Assembly: GCA_026391235.1 (NCBI GenBank)
Contig: JAPLDV010000121.1
Coordinates: 1-11,217 of the forward strand
Length of the DNA: 11,217 nucleotides
Reading direction: 5' to 3'
Source: Bacteroidia bacterium
GTDB lineage: Bacteria > Bacteroidota > Bacteroidia > Bacteroidales > UBA12481
A program made the position numbers and the translations under genes. Each line of letters begins with the position of its first letter. The first letter of the stretch is position 1. This document shows positions 1 through 6,426 of this stretch, one piece after another. Under the pieces are notes generated by a model that was not told the DNA's origin, made no database searches, and was given only the letters and a program-made list of their open reading frames with translations.

Positions 1-1158
1 GTGAAGCCAAAGTTATTTAAGGGTCCTGAAAAGGAGTTTCTGCTGGGGGTCAGTGTCACACTGGCCCTGATGCAGCTGGGATTATTGCTCGTCATGCCTT
101 TTCTGGCTGTTTTTGGGGAAGGGCTGGAAGGCAACACTCCTGGATTGGTCGGTTTTTCCATTGGAGTTTTTGGTCTCACCCAGGCATTCCTTCAGATACC
201 TTACGGAAACTGGAGCGACCGGTATGGCCGTAAGAGAATGATACTTATCGGACTATCAATCAATGCTATCGGTTTAATCACAGGTTTTCTGGCGCATAAT
301 ATCTGGATGCTGGTCATCGCACGGGCAATACAGGGAGCAGGGGCGATCGGTACGGTTCTGTTTGCCTGGATCGGCGACCGGATTGAGCCTGAAAGGCGGA
401 GCCGGGCCATGGCTTATCCGGGGATATTTGTCGGGATAGCCAGTATCCTGTCGTTCATAGTCGGACCCATTTTACACCGGTTTATGACTGTCAATGCTGT
501 TTTTCTGGCAATTTTTATCCTGGTGATCGGCGTAATCATTTATATACAGATCACCTTGCCGGCTCATATTCCAACAAAACGCTCCGGGATTAAAAGAAAA
601 GATGTACTATCCGTATTCAAAAAGCGCAAGGTTTGGGGATACCTAATGGCCGGGGTAATGATGAATTATGTACTGACCTCATTCTTCTTCCTGATTCCCG
701 TTCATCTCGATATTTTGCATAAAACGAACCTGAATTGGCTGATATTCGTTCCAACAACCATAACCGCGCTGGCTTTTCTCCGGATGAGCAGCATCATGGC
801 CGACAAAGGAAAGCTTACCACTGTTCTGGTATCCGGATTTTCGCTTCAGTTAGCCAGCATGGTCGTTCTTCTCCTATTCAACATCACCCTTATTACATTA
901 ATAATCAGTGCATTTTTCTTTATGGCGGGATTTATGTCCCTGAATACTACCCTGCCCGCTGCCGTAACTCTGTTGACCGGCAGCGAAATACGCGGAACCG
1001 TCACCGGGGTTTACAGTACTTTTCAGAATATCGGATCATTTGTGGGCAGCACGCTCACCGGAATACTTTTTGGAATAGGACATAACATCCCTGTAATTGT
1101 TGAAGGGGGATTGCTGATACTCGTGATTGCAGTACTTACGACAACTAAAAGAAAATGA
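1..1158 (+). CDS. MFS transporter, drug/multidrug exporter type (YajR-like core)
   Basis: A 385-residue inner-membrane protein made almost wholly of hydrophobic helices, fitting the 12-helix major facilitator fold. The loop between helices 2 and 3 carries the MFS motif A, GNWSDRYGRKR at residues 69-79, with Asp73 and the following Arg/Lys cluster. RAIQGAG near residue 108 matches motif B, with its conserved Arg. These motifs mark proton-coupled exporters, and the overall look recalls the YajR group, but the C-terminal cytoplasmic domain of E. coli YajR (about 450 residues) is absent. The substrate cannot be read from sequence. The GTG start is the first base of the window and gives a sensible N-terminus (MKPKLFKG before helix 1), but an upstream start cannot be excluded. 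The amidotransferase gene follows after 12 bases, so co-transcription is likely, though no functional link is evident. Confidence 0.9.
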   Translation: MKPKLFKGPEKEFLLGVSVTLALMQLGLLLVMPFLAVFGEGLEGNTPGLVGFSIGVFGLTQAFLQIPYGNWSDRYGRKRMILIGLSINAIGLITGFLAHNIWMLVIARAIQGAGAIGTVLFAWIGDRIEPERRSRAMAYPGIFVGIASILSFIVGPILHRFMTVNAVFLAIFILVIGVIIYIQITLPAHIPTKRSGIKRKDVLSVFKKRKVWGYLMAGVMMNYVLTSFFFLIPVHLDILHKTNLNWLIFVPTTITALAFLRMSSIMADKGKLTTVLVSGFSLQLASMVVLLLFNITLITLIISAFFFMAGFMSLNTTLPAAVTLLTGSEIRGTVTGVYSTFQNIGSFVGSTLTGILFGIGHNIPVIVEGGLLILVIAVLTTTKRK

Positions 1159-1170
1159 TTTCAGTACATC

Positions 1171-1740
1171 ATGAAGATATTGCTCCTCGATAATTACGAC
1201 AGTTTTACTTACAATCTTGCGCATTACCTTCGGGAGTTGACGGGTAATGAAATCCCGGTCATACAGAACGACCAGATCAGTGTTGATGAAGTGGAAGCTT
1301 ATGATGCCATCGTACTTTCTCCAGGCCCTGGATTACCGGCCGATGCAGGGATCATGCAAGATGTGATCTGCAAATTTTCACCTACGAAGAAAATTCTCGG
1401 TATTTGCCTCGGCATGCAAGCGATCGGTGAGGTTTTCGGAGGAACCCTGCTTAATTTGCCATTCGTTTTTCATGGGGTGGCAACAACCGCAACCATCCTG
1501 GCTCCCGATGAGATTTTGTTCAGGGGATTGCCGGAGAAAATTGAGGTGGGCCGGTACCATTCATGGGTGGTAGATGAAAAAAAACTTCCTCTAGGACTTG
1601 AAATCACAGCTATAGATGAATTCGGACACATTATGGCTCTCCGCCATAAATATTTTGATGTTCGGGGAGTTCAGTTTCATCCGGAATCGATTCTTACACC
1701 TTGTGGCAAGGCAATGGTTCGTAATTGGTTGATGGGATAG
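1171..1740 (+). CDS. pabA: Aminodeoxychorismate/anthranilate synthase component II (glutamine amidotransferase)
   Basis: A 189-residue class I glutamine amidotransferase, the usual full length for PabA/TrpG. It hydrolyses glutamine and passes ammonia to a chorismate-using partner, giving aminodeoxychorismate (folate) or anthranilate (tryptophan). Visible family marks are LLLDNYDSFTYNL at the N-terminus, LSPGPGLP (oxyanion region, about 49-56), the nucleophile Cys79 in GICLGMQAIG, and the His170/Glu172 pair in VQFHPES. All three members of the catalytic triad are present. PabA and TrpG cannot be separated by these motifs. The absence of trpE, trpD or trpC next door favours a stand-alone PabA or a subunit shared by both pathways. 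The gene follows the MFS gene by 12 bases with no clear Shine-Dalgarno sequence, and a heptamer repeat begins 8 bases after its stop codon. Confidence 0.93.
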   Translation: MKILLLDNYDSFTYNLAHYLRELTGNEIPVIQNDQISVDEVEAYDAIVLSPGPGLPADAGIMQDVICKFSPTKKILGICLGMQAIGEVFGGTLLNLPFVFHGVATTATILAPDEILFRGLPEKIEVGRYHSWVVDEKKLPLGLEITAIDEFGHIMALRHKYFDVRGVQFHPESILTPCGKAMVRNWLMG

Positions 1741-1748
1741 AGATTATC

Positions 1749-1807
1749 GGGTGTCGGGTGTCGGGTATCGGGTATCGGGTATCAGGTGTCGGGTGTCGGG
1801 TGTCGGG
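1749..1807 (+). repeat. Heptamer tandem array, consensus GGGTRTC (8 units)
   Basis: Eight consecutive 7-bp units are visible: gggtgtc twice, gggtatc three times, aggtgtc once, gggtgtc twice, then a partial ggg. The array starts 8 bases after the pabA stop codon. Units differ only at the fifth base (g/a) and once at the first. There are no unique spacers, so it is not a CRISPR. The same unit in the opposite orientation lies against the 3' end of the AbiEii-like gene at 5485-5519. Confidence 0.9.
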
Positions 1808-1847
1808 ATCTGCTCTAAGGCCGGCCTGTACACTACTTGAATCTGGA

Positions 1848-1872
1848 ACTTCAAAATTCAAAATTGGTCTTC
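1848..1872 (+). repeat. 25-bp dispersed element, copy A
   Basis: This 25-base AT-rich stretch (it begins acttcaaaattc and ends ttggtcttc) is identical, in reverse complement, to 5422-5446. Flanking similarity extends it on both sides (tgaatct before, aatctc after) to roughly 45-48 bp. In both places it lies some 40 bases beyond a GGGTRTC heptamer array, in the same relative order, so array plus element form one composite repeat present twice in inverted orientation. Confidence 0.85.
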
Positions 1873-1979
1873 AAATCTCTAACTTCCAACCTTGGTTTAG
1901 AAGCTGAAAAATCCCTTAGGTTGATGGCTATGCCCCCGTGGGGACCCCTACATTCTACTTCAACCACAACCCTTGAAAC

Positions 1980-2047
1980 GTGACGCGTGAAACGTGAAGC
2001 GTGATGCGGAAGAAGTGACGAGTGACGAGTGACGAGTGACGAGTGAC
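1980..2047 (+). repeat. Two further heptamer arrays, GTGANGC-type and GTGACGA-type
   Basis: From 1980 to 2007 there are four units of 7 bp (gtgacgc, gtgaaac, gtgaagc, gtgatgc). After a 7-base gap, 2015-2047 holds four perfect gtgacga units and a partial gtgac. Both have the same period as the GGGTRTC array but different sequence. Together with the octamer block that follows they fill the space downstream of the nitroreductase gene on the minus strand. Confidence 0.9.
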
Positions 2048-2053
2048 ACACCT

Positions 2054-2091
2054 AACCCTGAAACTCTGAAACTCTGAAACCCTGAAACCCG
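2054..2091 (+). repeat. Octamer repeat AAACTCTG / AAACCCTG
   Basis: A partial aaccctg is followed by aaactctg twice, aaaccctg once and aaacccg, an 8-bp period rather than 7. The block ends in cccgata, which is also the reverse complement of the GGGTRTC-family unit, and it stops 6 bases before the nitroreductase stop codon (minus strand). It is therefore the repeat nearest to that gene's 3' end. Confidence 0.85.
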
Positions 2092-2096
2092 ATACA

Positions 2097-3014
2097 TCAA
2101 ACAAAATCAACATTGGCGAAGCTTCGTGCTATTCCCATCTTATATTTAACCGCCGGATAACCGATGATCAGAATCAGGCCTTCCCTGCTTTTATAACGGA
2201 TTCCGTGATCCTTCCTGAATTTTGCTGCTGCGCTTCCGCTCTGTATAAACGGATGAACACCTCCCAGCATGCAGGTGCCCAGTCCAAGTGATTCGGCAGC
2301 CAGCATGGCGTAGGTGGCAACAACGATGGGATCAGCAGGATCAGTATAGGGTGAACCGTAAAAATAGAATGCTGCCGGAGCATCATAGGTAACCAGGTTC
2401 TCACCTTTTTCCTTTGCACTGATGAAGGTATCGATCATCTGCTTTACGAAATTCCTGAACATCAGGTCATTCTCCTTTCCCCAGAAAGGCCGGGCCAATG
2501 TGAGGAACCATCCGGAAGTCATCCAACGGAGCCCTTTCAGGTAATCGCAAAAATCAAAACTAAATTTTCTGACTTTTTCCGGAGTGTCCATCACGAGCAC
2601 GTTAACGTCCGACGGAGGTAATCCCATCGGTGCCTGCGATGCCGCTTCAAGGATTTTATGAATCAGCTCCATCTCAACCGGCTTATCCTTAAACTCACGG
2701 ATACTTCTGCGCCGCTGCAGCAATTTCAGGTAAGGTCCGAAAGATGCGGCCTCTTCTTTTCGGGGTATAGGGAACAGATCAGCCCCGGAAGTAAACCTGC
2801 CTTCAATTTTAATTGCGCCATTCGGGCAAATGGCCATGCAGTGGCCGCAGCCAATGCATCCGAAGATGGCATTTTTCGATTTAGTGGCCTTTCCATCCAC
2901 TACTTCAAGACTGAAATCCTTGCAAACTGATACGCAAAGTCCGCAGCCCCGGCACAACTCAGTATTAAACAGGATTTGCGCTTCCTCAGTGGTACGGGTG
3001 GTTGGAATAGCCAT
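2097..3014 (-). CDS. Ferredoxin-nitroreductase fusion flavoprotein
   Basis: A 305-residue protein in two parts. The N-terminus has two 4Fe-4S ferredoxin motifs: Cys21, Cys24, Cys27, Cys31 (CRGCGLCVSVCK) and Cys53, Cys56, Cys59, Cys63 (CIGCGHCMAICPNGA). From about residue 97 it is a nitroreductase fold, opening with RRRSIREF at 101-108, the usual FMN phosphate-contacting segment of the family, and ending with the typical GYP and Arg-rich tail. Such fusions are common in anaerobes and are thought to pass electrons from reduced ferredoxin through FMN to an organic acceptor; the physiological substrate is unknown. The ATG at 3014 puts the first cluster near the N-terminus as expected. The gene lies 5 bases after the out-of-frame tail of the methyltransferase, so the two probably formed one operon. 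It looks intact. Confidence 0.92.
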   Translation of the reverse strand: MAIPTTRTTEEAQILFNTELCRGCGLCVSVCKDFSLEVVDGKATKSKNAIFGCIGCGHCMAICPNGAIKIEGRFTSGADLFPIPRKEEAASFGPYLKLLQRRRSIREFKDKPVEMELIHKILEAASQAPMGLPPSDVNVLVMDTPEKVRKFSFDFCDYLKGLRWMTSGWFLTLARPFWGKENDLMFRNFVKQMIDTFISAKEKGENLVTYDAPAAFYFYGSPYTDPADPIVVATYAMLAAESLGLGTCMLGGVHPFIQSGSAAAKFRKDHGIRYKSREGLILIIGYPAVKYKMGIARSFANVDFV

Positions 3015-3019
3015 AGATT

Positions 3020-3148
3020 CTATTTTTGTGCAATGATCAGCATTTCAAAGTCTTCGGTGGTGAGAACATCCTCTCGGCTGAATGCCCCGAGCCTGCAGCC
3101 GCAAATGGCAATCTCACGAAATCCTAGCGATTTAAGCAATAATCCCGG
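3020..3148 (-). pseudogene. Out-of-frame C-terminal tail of the methyltransferase
   Basis: Reading the minus strand in a different frame from the upstream methyltransferase, this stretch encodes 42 residues (it starts PGLLLKSLGFRE, then CRLGAFSRED, and ends DFEMLIIAQK) before TAG at 3020-3022. It looks like the normal C-terminal end of class I SAM methyltransferases of this type, with a late helix (LLKSLGF) and a final strand (FEMLIIA). No start codon of its own fits, and it overlaps the last codons of the upstream frame. I infer that it is the original end of that gene, separated by a frame-changing deletion or sequence error. Confidence 0.65.
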
Positions 3149-3687
3149 AACGTCATGACGTCGAAGGTATTGTCGCTTGTTACACATCCTGAAGTGCCGG
3201 CGTTGACAAAATCCTTCACCGAATGAAAAAGTGGGAACAGGCCATTAAGCGTGGTGAAAATCAATTTACCTCTGTCATTCAGGGAATTACAGGCATTCTG
3301 CAGGATGCGGTAATTCATTTCGTCGGTTTCCATCAGAGGAAATGCCCCTTCGCAGATCATGATGGCCAGATCAAACTCACCATAAAAGTCGAACTCCCGG
3401 GCATCAAGCCTGATAAAAGGGATATCCAGGTTCCTTGCAATTGCCACTTTTCTTGCTTTGGCCAGTTGAGCCTCCGAAAGGTCGATTCCGGTAACATAAT
3501 AACCTCTCGCAGCCAGTTCGATTGTGTGGCGGCCTGTTCCGCAGCCGATATCCAGGATCTTTAACGATTTATTGAATCCGGCTTCTTTCTCAATGAAATC
3601 GACTTCGCCGATCGTACCCCGGGTATATTCCTCGCGGTCATATCCGTCTGCGAAATCCTCGAATAATTCCTCGTACCATTGTTTCAT
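3124..3687 (-). CDS. Class I SAM-dependent methyltransferase, 3' end frame-disrupted
   Basis: The open frame is 187 residues. Motif I is ILDIGCGTGRHT at about 44-55, with Asp46 and the Gly48/Gly50/Gly52 loop that binds S-adenosylmethionine. Asp69 in GIDLS is the acidic residue at the end of strand 2, and Asp95 (RLDARE) fits the adenine-contact region. Related free-standing methyltransferases run to about 240-260 residues, and this frame stops after TFDVMTFRDYCLNR, short of the last helix and strand. A convincing C-terminal tail continues in another frame (3020-3148). Joining the two gives about 220 residues, so some 25-35 residues seem to be missing at the junction as well; that number comes from my knowledge of the family, not from an alignment. 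The methyl acceptor is unknown. The AlkD-like gene lies upstream across a REP-like element. Confidence 0.8.
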   Translation of the reverse strand: MKQWYEELFEDFADGYDREEYTRGTIGEVDFIEKEAGFNKSLKILDIGCGTGRHTIELAARGYYVTGIDLSEAQLAKARKVAIARNLDIPFIRLDAREFDFYGEFDLAIMICEGAFPLMETDEMNYRILQNACNSLNDRGKLIFTTLNGLFPLFHSVKDFVNAGTSGCVTSDNTFDVMTFRDYCLNR

Positions 3688-3702
3688 ATCTTATGATTTA
3701 AT

Positions 3703-3761
3703 GGGCGACCGCGGGTTAACGGGCGACCGCGGGTTAACGGACGACCGCGGGTCGCCCCTAC
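3703..3761. repeat. GC-rich REP-like element, three 18-bp units
   Basis: Two perfect copies of gggcgaccgcgggttaac (3703-3720 and 3721-3738) are followed by a diverged third copy that ends in gtcgcccctac. The third copy can fold: cgacc (3742-3746) pairs with ggtcg (3750-3754) around gcg. The GC-rich composition contrasts with its surroundings and resembles dispersed gggcgacc...ggtcgcccctac elements that I know from many bacterial genomes. It fills the gap between the AlkD-like gene and the methyltransferase and covers the AlkD-like stop codon (3758-3760). Confidence 0.8.
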
Positions 3762-4471
3762 TTGTTTTTACGATATTTCAATCTTTCGTCTTTGGTCATT
3801 TTTTCGGTGGCATACTGGATGATCAGGCGTGGTGCCGTGTTCTTGTGTTTCAGCAGGAATGCCTCCGTAATTTGGCGGTTTTTTTTCCAGGCTTCACGCA
3901 GGAACCAGCCGGCACCCTGGTGAACTTCCCGTTCGGGATCGGTCATCAGGGGCTCGATAAAATTAAACAAAGTATTAAAATCCTCTGTGGTTTTCAGGGA
4001 TTTGATCAGCGTTACCGGCACGCACCGCCGCTGAAATTTAAATTCTGATGTCAGCCAGGGCCGGAAATCTTCAATAACAACCACCTTTTGTTTAACCAAA
4101 TCAGGCAGAATCCACATGCCCAGGATATCCGCATGCGCCCAATTCCGGATTCCAAAAGCAAACCAGCTTTCAAGGGCTTTAAAAACATCACTGGTATATT
4201 GCTTTTTGCAACCGTTAAGCATCATGACTGCAAATCCGGTTTCTTCATACTTCTCCGACTTAACCAGCTCTGGAGAAGCCTCGAGTACCAGTGAAATTGT
4301 AATTGACTTGTCCTGAAGTAAGTCTTTTACCTTTGCCTCCACCTGGCCATTGGCCAGTCCGTAGGCGTTAAAACCACCTTTGAAATAGCGGCTGTACTTG
4401 ATGACATTGGCCTCATCCGCATTTGCCAGGCAAAAGGTGCGGATTTCACTGATCAACTCCTGGGAATTCAT
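3758..4471 (-). CDS. AlkD-family DNA alkylation repair protein (HEAT-repeat DNA glycosylase)
   Basis: A 237-residue all-helical protein, the family's usual length. AlkD enzymes remove positively charged N3- and N7-alkylated purines using a curved array of HEAT-like repeats. The segment NWAHADILG, with Trp111 and Asp115, fits the Trp/Asp pair of the AlkD active face. The paired arginines at 148-149 (FQRRC) and GAGWFLREAW with Trp189 and Arg192 match the conserved GWxLRE helix that contributes the other aromatic residue. The assignment is by motif pattern and fold-like composition, so activity on a given lesion is inferred. The start is ATG at 4471; a perfect TAnnTTTG box lies about 30 bases upstream. 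The stop codon is embedded in the REP-like repeat. Confidence 0.88.
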   Translation of the reverse strand: MNSQELISEIRTFCLANADEANVIKYSRYFKGGFNAYGLANGQVEAKVKDLLQDKSITISLVLEASPELVKSEKYEETGFAVMMLNGCKKQYTSDVFKALESWFAFGIRNWAHADILGMWILPDLVKQKVVVIEDFRPWLTSEFKFQRRCVPVTLIKSLKTTEDFNTLFNFIEPLMTDPEREVHQGAGWFLREAWKKNRQITEAFLLKHKNTAPRLIIQYATEKMTKDERLKYRKNK

Positions 4472-4500
4472 AGGATTCTGCTTTAAAAGTACCTCATTAA

Positions 4501-4508
4501 CAAAGATA
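4501..4508 (-). promoter_or_regulatory. Bacteroidota -7 box for the AlkD-like gene
   Basis: On the minus strand the sequence is tatctttg, an exact match to the TAnnTTTG -7 element of Bacteroidota primary-sigma promoters. It ends 29 bases before the ATG at 4471, giving a leader of roughly 20-25 bases. No clear TTTG -33 box is seen at the usual spacing, so only half of the promoter is supported. Confidence 0.5.
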
Positions 4509-4543
4509 TGAAATTACTATGCAATATTTTAACCATTATTTCA

Positions 4544-4551
4544 TACCTTTA
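4544..4551 (+). promoter_or_regulatory. Possible -7 box for the lipoprotein gene
   Basis: The sequence taccttta matches TAnnTTTG at all but the last base. It lies in the divergent space, about 65 bases upstream of the lipoprotein start. No -33 element was found, so this is weak support. Confidence 0.25.
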
Positions 4552-4615
4552 GTACTCTGATAACCAACAGGTGTGTTATAAAGTAAAAAAGTAAAATGAA
4601 TTAAACTTTAAAGAC

Positions 4616-5401
4616 ATGAAATCACTTAGGATTATTCTTGTCTCATGCATGATTGCCTGCATTTTCGCGAGCTGCAAAAAAGAGAATGTTGCTCCGGCCC
4701 TTCCTCCGGAAGGATCCATGGTCATGAAATTCGACGGGTTTTGGAGTGGAACTCCCAAATCGGTCAGTGTTCCCAAAAGCAATTTCCTGTATGCCTCCCT
4801 TAATGTTTCCTGGTGGAACCTGGTGCTGACTGTTCAGCTGTCAATTCCTGTGGCAACATTTATCGAATCGTTTAATCACCAACCCGTCTGGGATGGGGGG
4901 TTGGATGTATGGATCTGGTCCTACCAGGTACCGGTCGGCAGCGATATATTTACGGCTGAATTGCATGGAAAAGACAACGGGGATGAAGTAAACTGGAATA
5001 TGTATATTTCCAAAACAGGCGGATTTACTGACTTTTTATGGTATTCCGGCGTCTCTCGGAAAGACAATACATCAGGGACATGGTATTTGAACAAAGCACC
5101 TGAAAATCCAACCGATTATTTGCAGATCGACTGGAATAACAACTCTGACGAGACTGCCGATATCCGTTATCAGAATGTCATTCCGGGTGCAAACGAGAAT
5201 GGCTCCTACATCAAGTACGGCATTGTGGGTGACCTGCCTCTCAATTCCTACTATGACATCTTCGGTCATACGGATAGCAGGCTGATCAACATCAAATGGA
5301 ATTCAACTTCTCATGCCGGCCGGGTGATGGACCAGAAGTATTTTACGGATTCAAATTGGCATTGCTGGGATGAATTGTTTATTAACACGAATTGCCAATA
5401 G
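4616..5401 (+). CDS. Putative secreted lipoprotein of unknown function
   Basis: A 261-residue protein. The N-terminus is a lipoprotein signal peptide: basic start, hydrophobic core (IILVSCMIACIFA) and lipobox FASC with Cys20 as the lipidated residue, followed by Lys-Lys-Glu-Asn. The mature part is rich in Trp, Tyr, Asn and Ser with alternating hydrophobic stretches, which suggests an all-beta domain, and two Cys near the end (about 250 and 260) could form a disulfide. I do not recognise the family. The start is the ATG directly before the signal peptide, with no Shine-Dalgarno sequence. It stands alone, divergent from the AlkD-like gene and convergent with the AbiEii-like gene, and the composite repeat begins about 20 bases after its stop. 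Confidence 0.8.
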   Translation: MKSLRIILVSCMIACIFASCKKENVAPALPPEGSMVMKFDGFWSGTPKSVSVPKSNFLYASLNVSWWNLVLTVQLSIPVATFIESFNHQPVWDGGLDVWIWSYQVPVGSDIFTAELHGKDNGDEVNWNMYISKTGGFTDFLWYSGVSRKDNTSGTWYLNKAPENPTDYLQIDWNNNSDETADIRYQNVIPGANENGSYIKYGIVGDLPLNSYYDIFGHTDSRLINIKWNSTSHAGRVMDQKYFTDSNWHCWDELFINTNCQ

Positions 5402-5421
5402 GAGTAAAAATTTCGAGATTC

Positions 5422-5446
5422 GAAGACCAATTTTGAATTTTGAAGT
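5422..5446 (-). repeat. 25-bp dispersed element, copy B
   Basis: This is an exact reverse complement of 1848-1872, 25 of 25 bases, with further similarity on both sides (5411-5421 and 5447-5459). It is separated from the heptamer array at 5485-5519 by about 38 bases of unrelated-looking sequence, the same arrangement as at 1749-1872. A short palindrome, ttcga-gat-tcgaa, overlaps its left edge. Confidence 0.85.
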
Positions 5447-5484
5447 GCAAGATTCAGGTAATCGGAAGATCTGTCAGTGAGCAA

Positions 5485-5519
5485 CCTGATACCCGATACC
5501 TGAAACCCGATACCCGATA
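5485..5519 (-). repeat. Heptamer array, GGGTRTC family in reverse orientation
   Basis: The plus-strand units are cctgata, cccgata, cctgaaa, cccgata, cccgata, then a partial unit that runs into the AbiEii-like stop codon at 5521-5523. On the minus strand they read tatcggg/tatcagg, the same family as 1749-1807. Read from the 3' end of its own gene outward, the order heptamers, spacer, 25-bp element is the same as beside pabA. Confidence 0.85.
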
Positions 5520-5520
5520 C

Positions 5521-6147
5521 CTATTTGAGATAATCCCTCACCACTTGCTGAATTCCCTTTTTAACCCGGACCCAGGTCTGCTTTTTAAAACTCACCGGTT
5601 CCTCACTCTCATCTGCATCAACAAAATAGGTAATAGCATTGGGAATGCTGATTGCCAGCATCTGGGTGGGATATTTTTGCTTGTGCCAATCCATGATTTG
5701 TTGCAGGGAATAATGCTGCAGCAACTCAAACAGATCCCAGAAGTCCTTTTTCTTTCCCCTGCCCAGGATGGCTTGAATTTTCATGGCGCCAATATCAGGG
5801 CAGCTGTACATTCTGATGTTATCCTCAACTTCAATTGCAGCAATAGGTAAATGAGGAAAGTAAACGATATCCACCTTGACTTTTTGTATGTTACAGAAAA
5901 TCCCCAACTGCTTATGGCCGCCTTCATAAACAAAAGATCCTCCAAATGTCTCCACTAACTCGTTTTCGATCGGCACATGGTCGAATTTCTTATGAAAGAC
6001 CAAATCCAGATGGATGGAACTGCGGTGACCATATCGAAGAGACATGGCCGTTCCACCTACCAGAGAAAAAAATTCAAGCGATGGCATTGCCATCAGCTTT
6101 TTCAGTAAGGACAGAGTCCCGGGTTCAACTGTCTCAGTATGTAACAT
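5521..6147 (-). CDS. AbiEii/AbiGii-type nucleotidyltransferase toxin, first Asp replaced by His
   Basis: A 208-residue protein of the MNT-type nucleotidyltransferase superfamily, known for AbiEii (MenT) toxins of type IV toxin-antitoxin and abortive-infection systems, which modify RNA or other targets with nucleotides. Motif I is LVGGTAMSLRYGHRSS (Gly31, Gly32, Thr33, His41, Arg42). The metal-binding DxD that follows in the family reads HxD here: His46, Leu47, Asp48. A third acidic residue, Asp93 in KVDIVYF, and the late motif GRGKKKDFWDLFELL (about 129-143, Asp135) agree with the family. The start at 6147 overlaps the antitoxin gene by 46 bases, as is common in such pairs; MLHTETVEPGTL is a familiar type of N-terminus for the group. 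The His46 change could lower or abolish metal-dependent catalysis. The gene converges on the lipoprotein gene. Confidence 0.88.
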   Translation of the reverse strand: MLHTETVEPGTLSLLKKLMAMPSLEFFSLVGGTAMSLRYGHRSSIHLDLVFHKKFDHVPIENELVETFGGSFVYEGGHKQLGIFCNIQKVKVDIVYFPHLPIAAIEVEDNIRMYSCPDIGAMKIQAILGRGKKKDFWDLFELLQHYSLQQIMDWHKQKYPTQMLAISIPNAITYFVDADESEEPVSFKKQTWVRVKKGIQQVVRDYLK

Positions 6148-6422
6148 CTGAATTCCTTTAATGGTTTATTGATTACCGCGCTGGCTAGATGTATGCGGTG
6201 TTCCGGTAAAAACTTTGCATTCAATAATGCCTGTGTCACCTTTTCATCGCCGTAGTACCTGCGGCACTGGCGGATATCCTCCACATCACCGCGCTCAAAC
6301 ACCCGTTCAATTACGAAATTAGCCCTGAGATCATAGTCTAATTTCTCAAAATTGACATCCCAAAAGATGCGCTTGTCAAAAACCGGTTTCATTTTTTCAG
6401 ACATACCACGAAGATAAGCCAT
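6102..6422 (-). CDS. Small DUF6922-like protein, probable antitoxin partner of the AbiEii-like gene
   Basis: A 106-residue protein with the core FDKRIFWDVNFEKLDYD (about 15-31), then an Arg-rich helix around RQCRRYYGDEKVT and a C-terminal segment ending NKPLKEFRCY. It resembles, from memory, the DUF6922 proteins that lie just upstream of AbiEii-like genes in Bacteroidota. It comes first in the pair and overlaps the toxin start by 46 bases, the order and overlap expected for an antitoxin. ATG codons at 6422, 6404 and 6392 are all possible starts; conservation would be expected to begin near FDKR, so any of them keeps the core. A DNA-binding motif is not obvious, and the antitoxin role is inferred from position. 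Confidence 0.8.
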   Translation of the reverse strand: MAYLRGMSEKMKPVFDKRIFWDVNFEKLDYDLRANFVIERVFERGDVEDIRQCRRYYGDEKVTQALLNAKFLPEHRIHLASAVINKPLKEFRCYILRQLNPGLCPY

Positions 6423-6426
6423 TTTC

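Noticed and set aside
735..1085. A 116-residue plus-strand frame inside the MFS gene
   Set aside because: It is a different-frame shadow of a clear membrane protein, with His/Arg-rich non-membrane composition.
1725..1907. A 60-residue frame with repeated GYRVSGVG peptides
   Set aside because: It is just the translation of the heptamer array and has no start context or family resemblance.
1749..2091. A CRISPR-like array
   Set aside because: The units are 7-8 bp and directly adjacent, with no unique spacers of constant length and no cas genes nearby.
3223..4048. Plus-strand frames opposite the methyltransferase and AlkD-like genes
   Set aside because: They are antisense shadows; one gets repeated residues only from reading through the REP-like element.
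5402..5430. A rho-independent terminator after the lipoprotein gene
   Set aside because: The only hairpin (ttcga-gat-tcgaa) has a 5-bp stem and no following T-tract.
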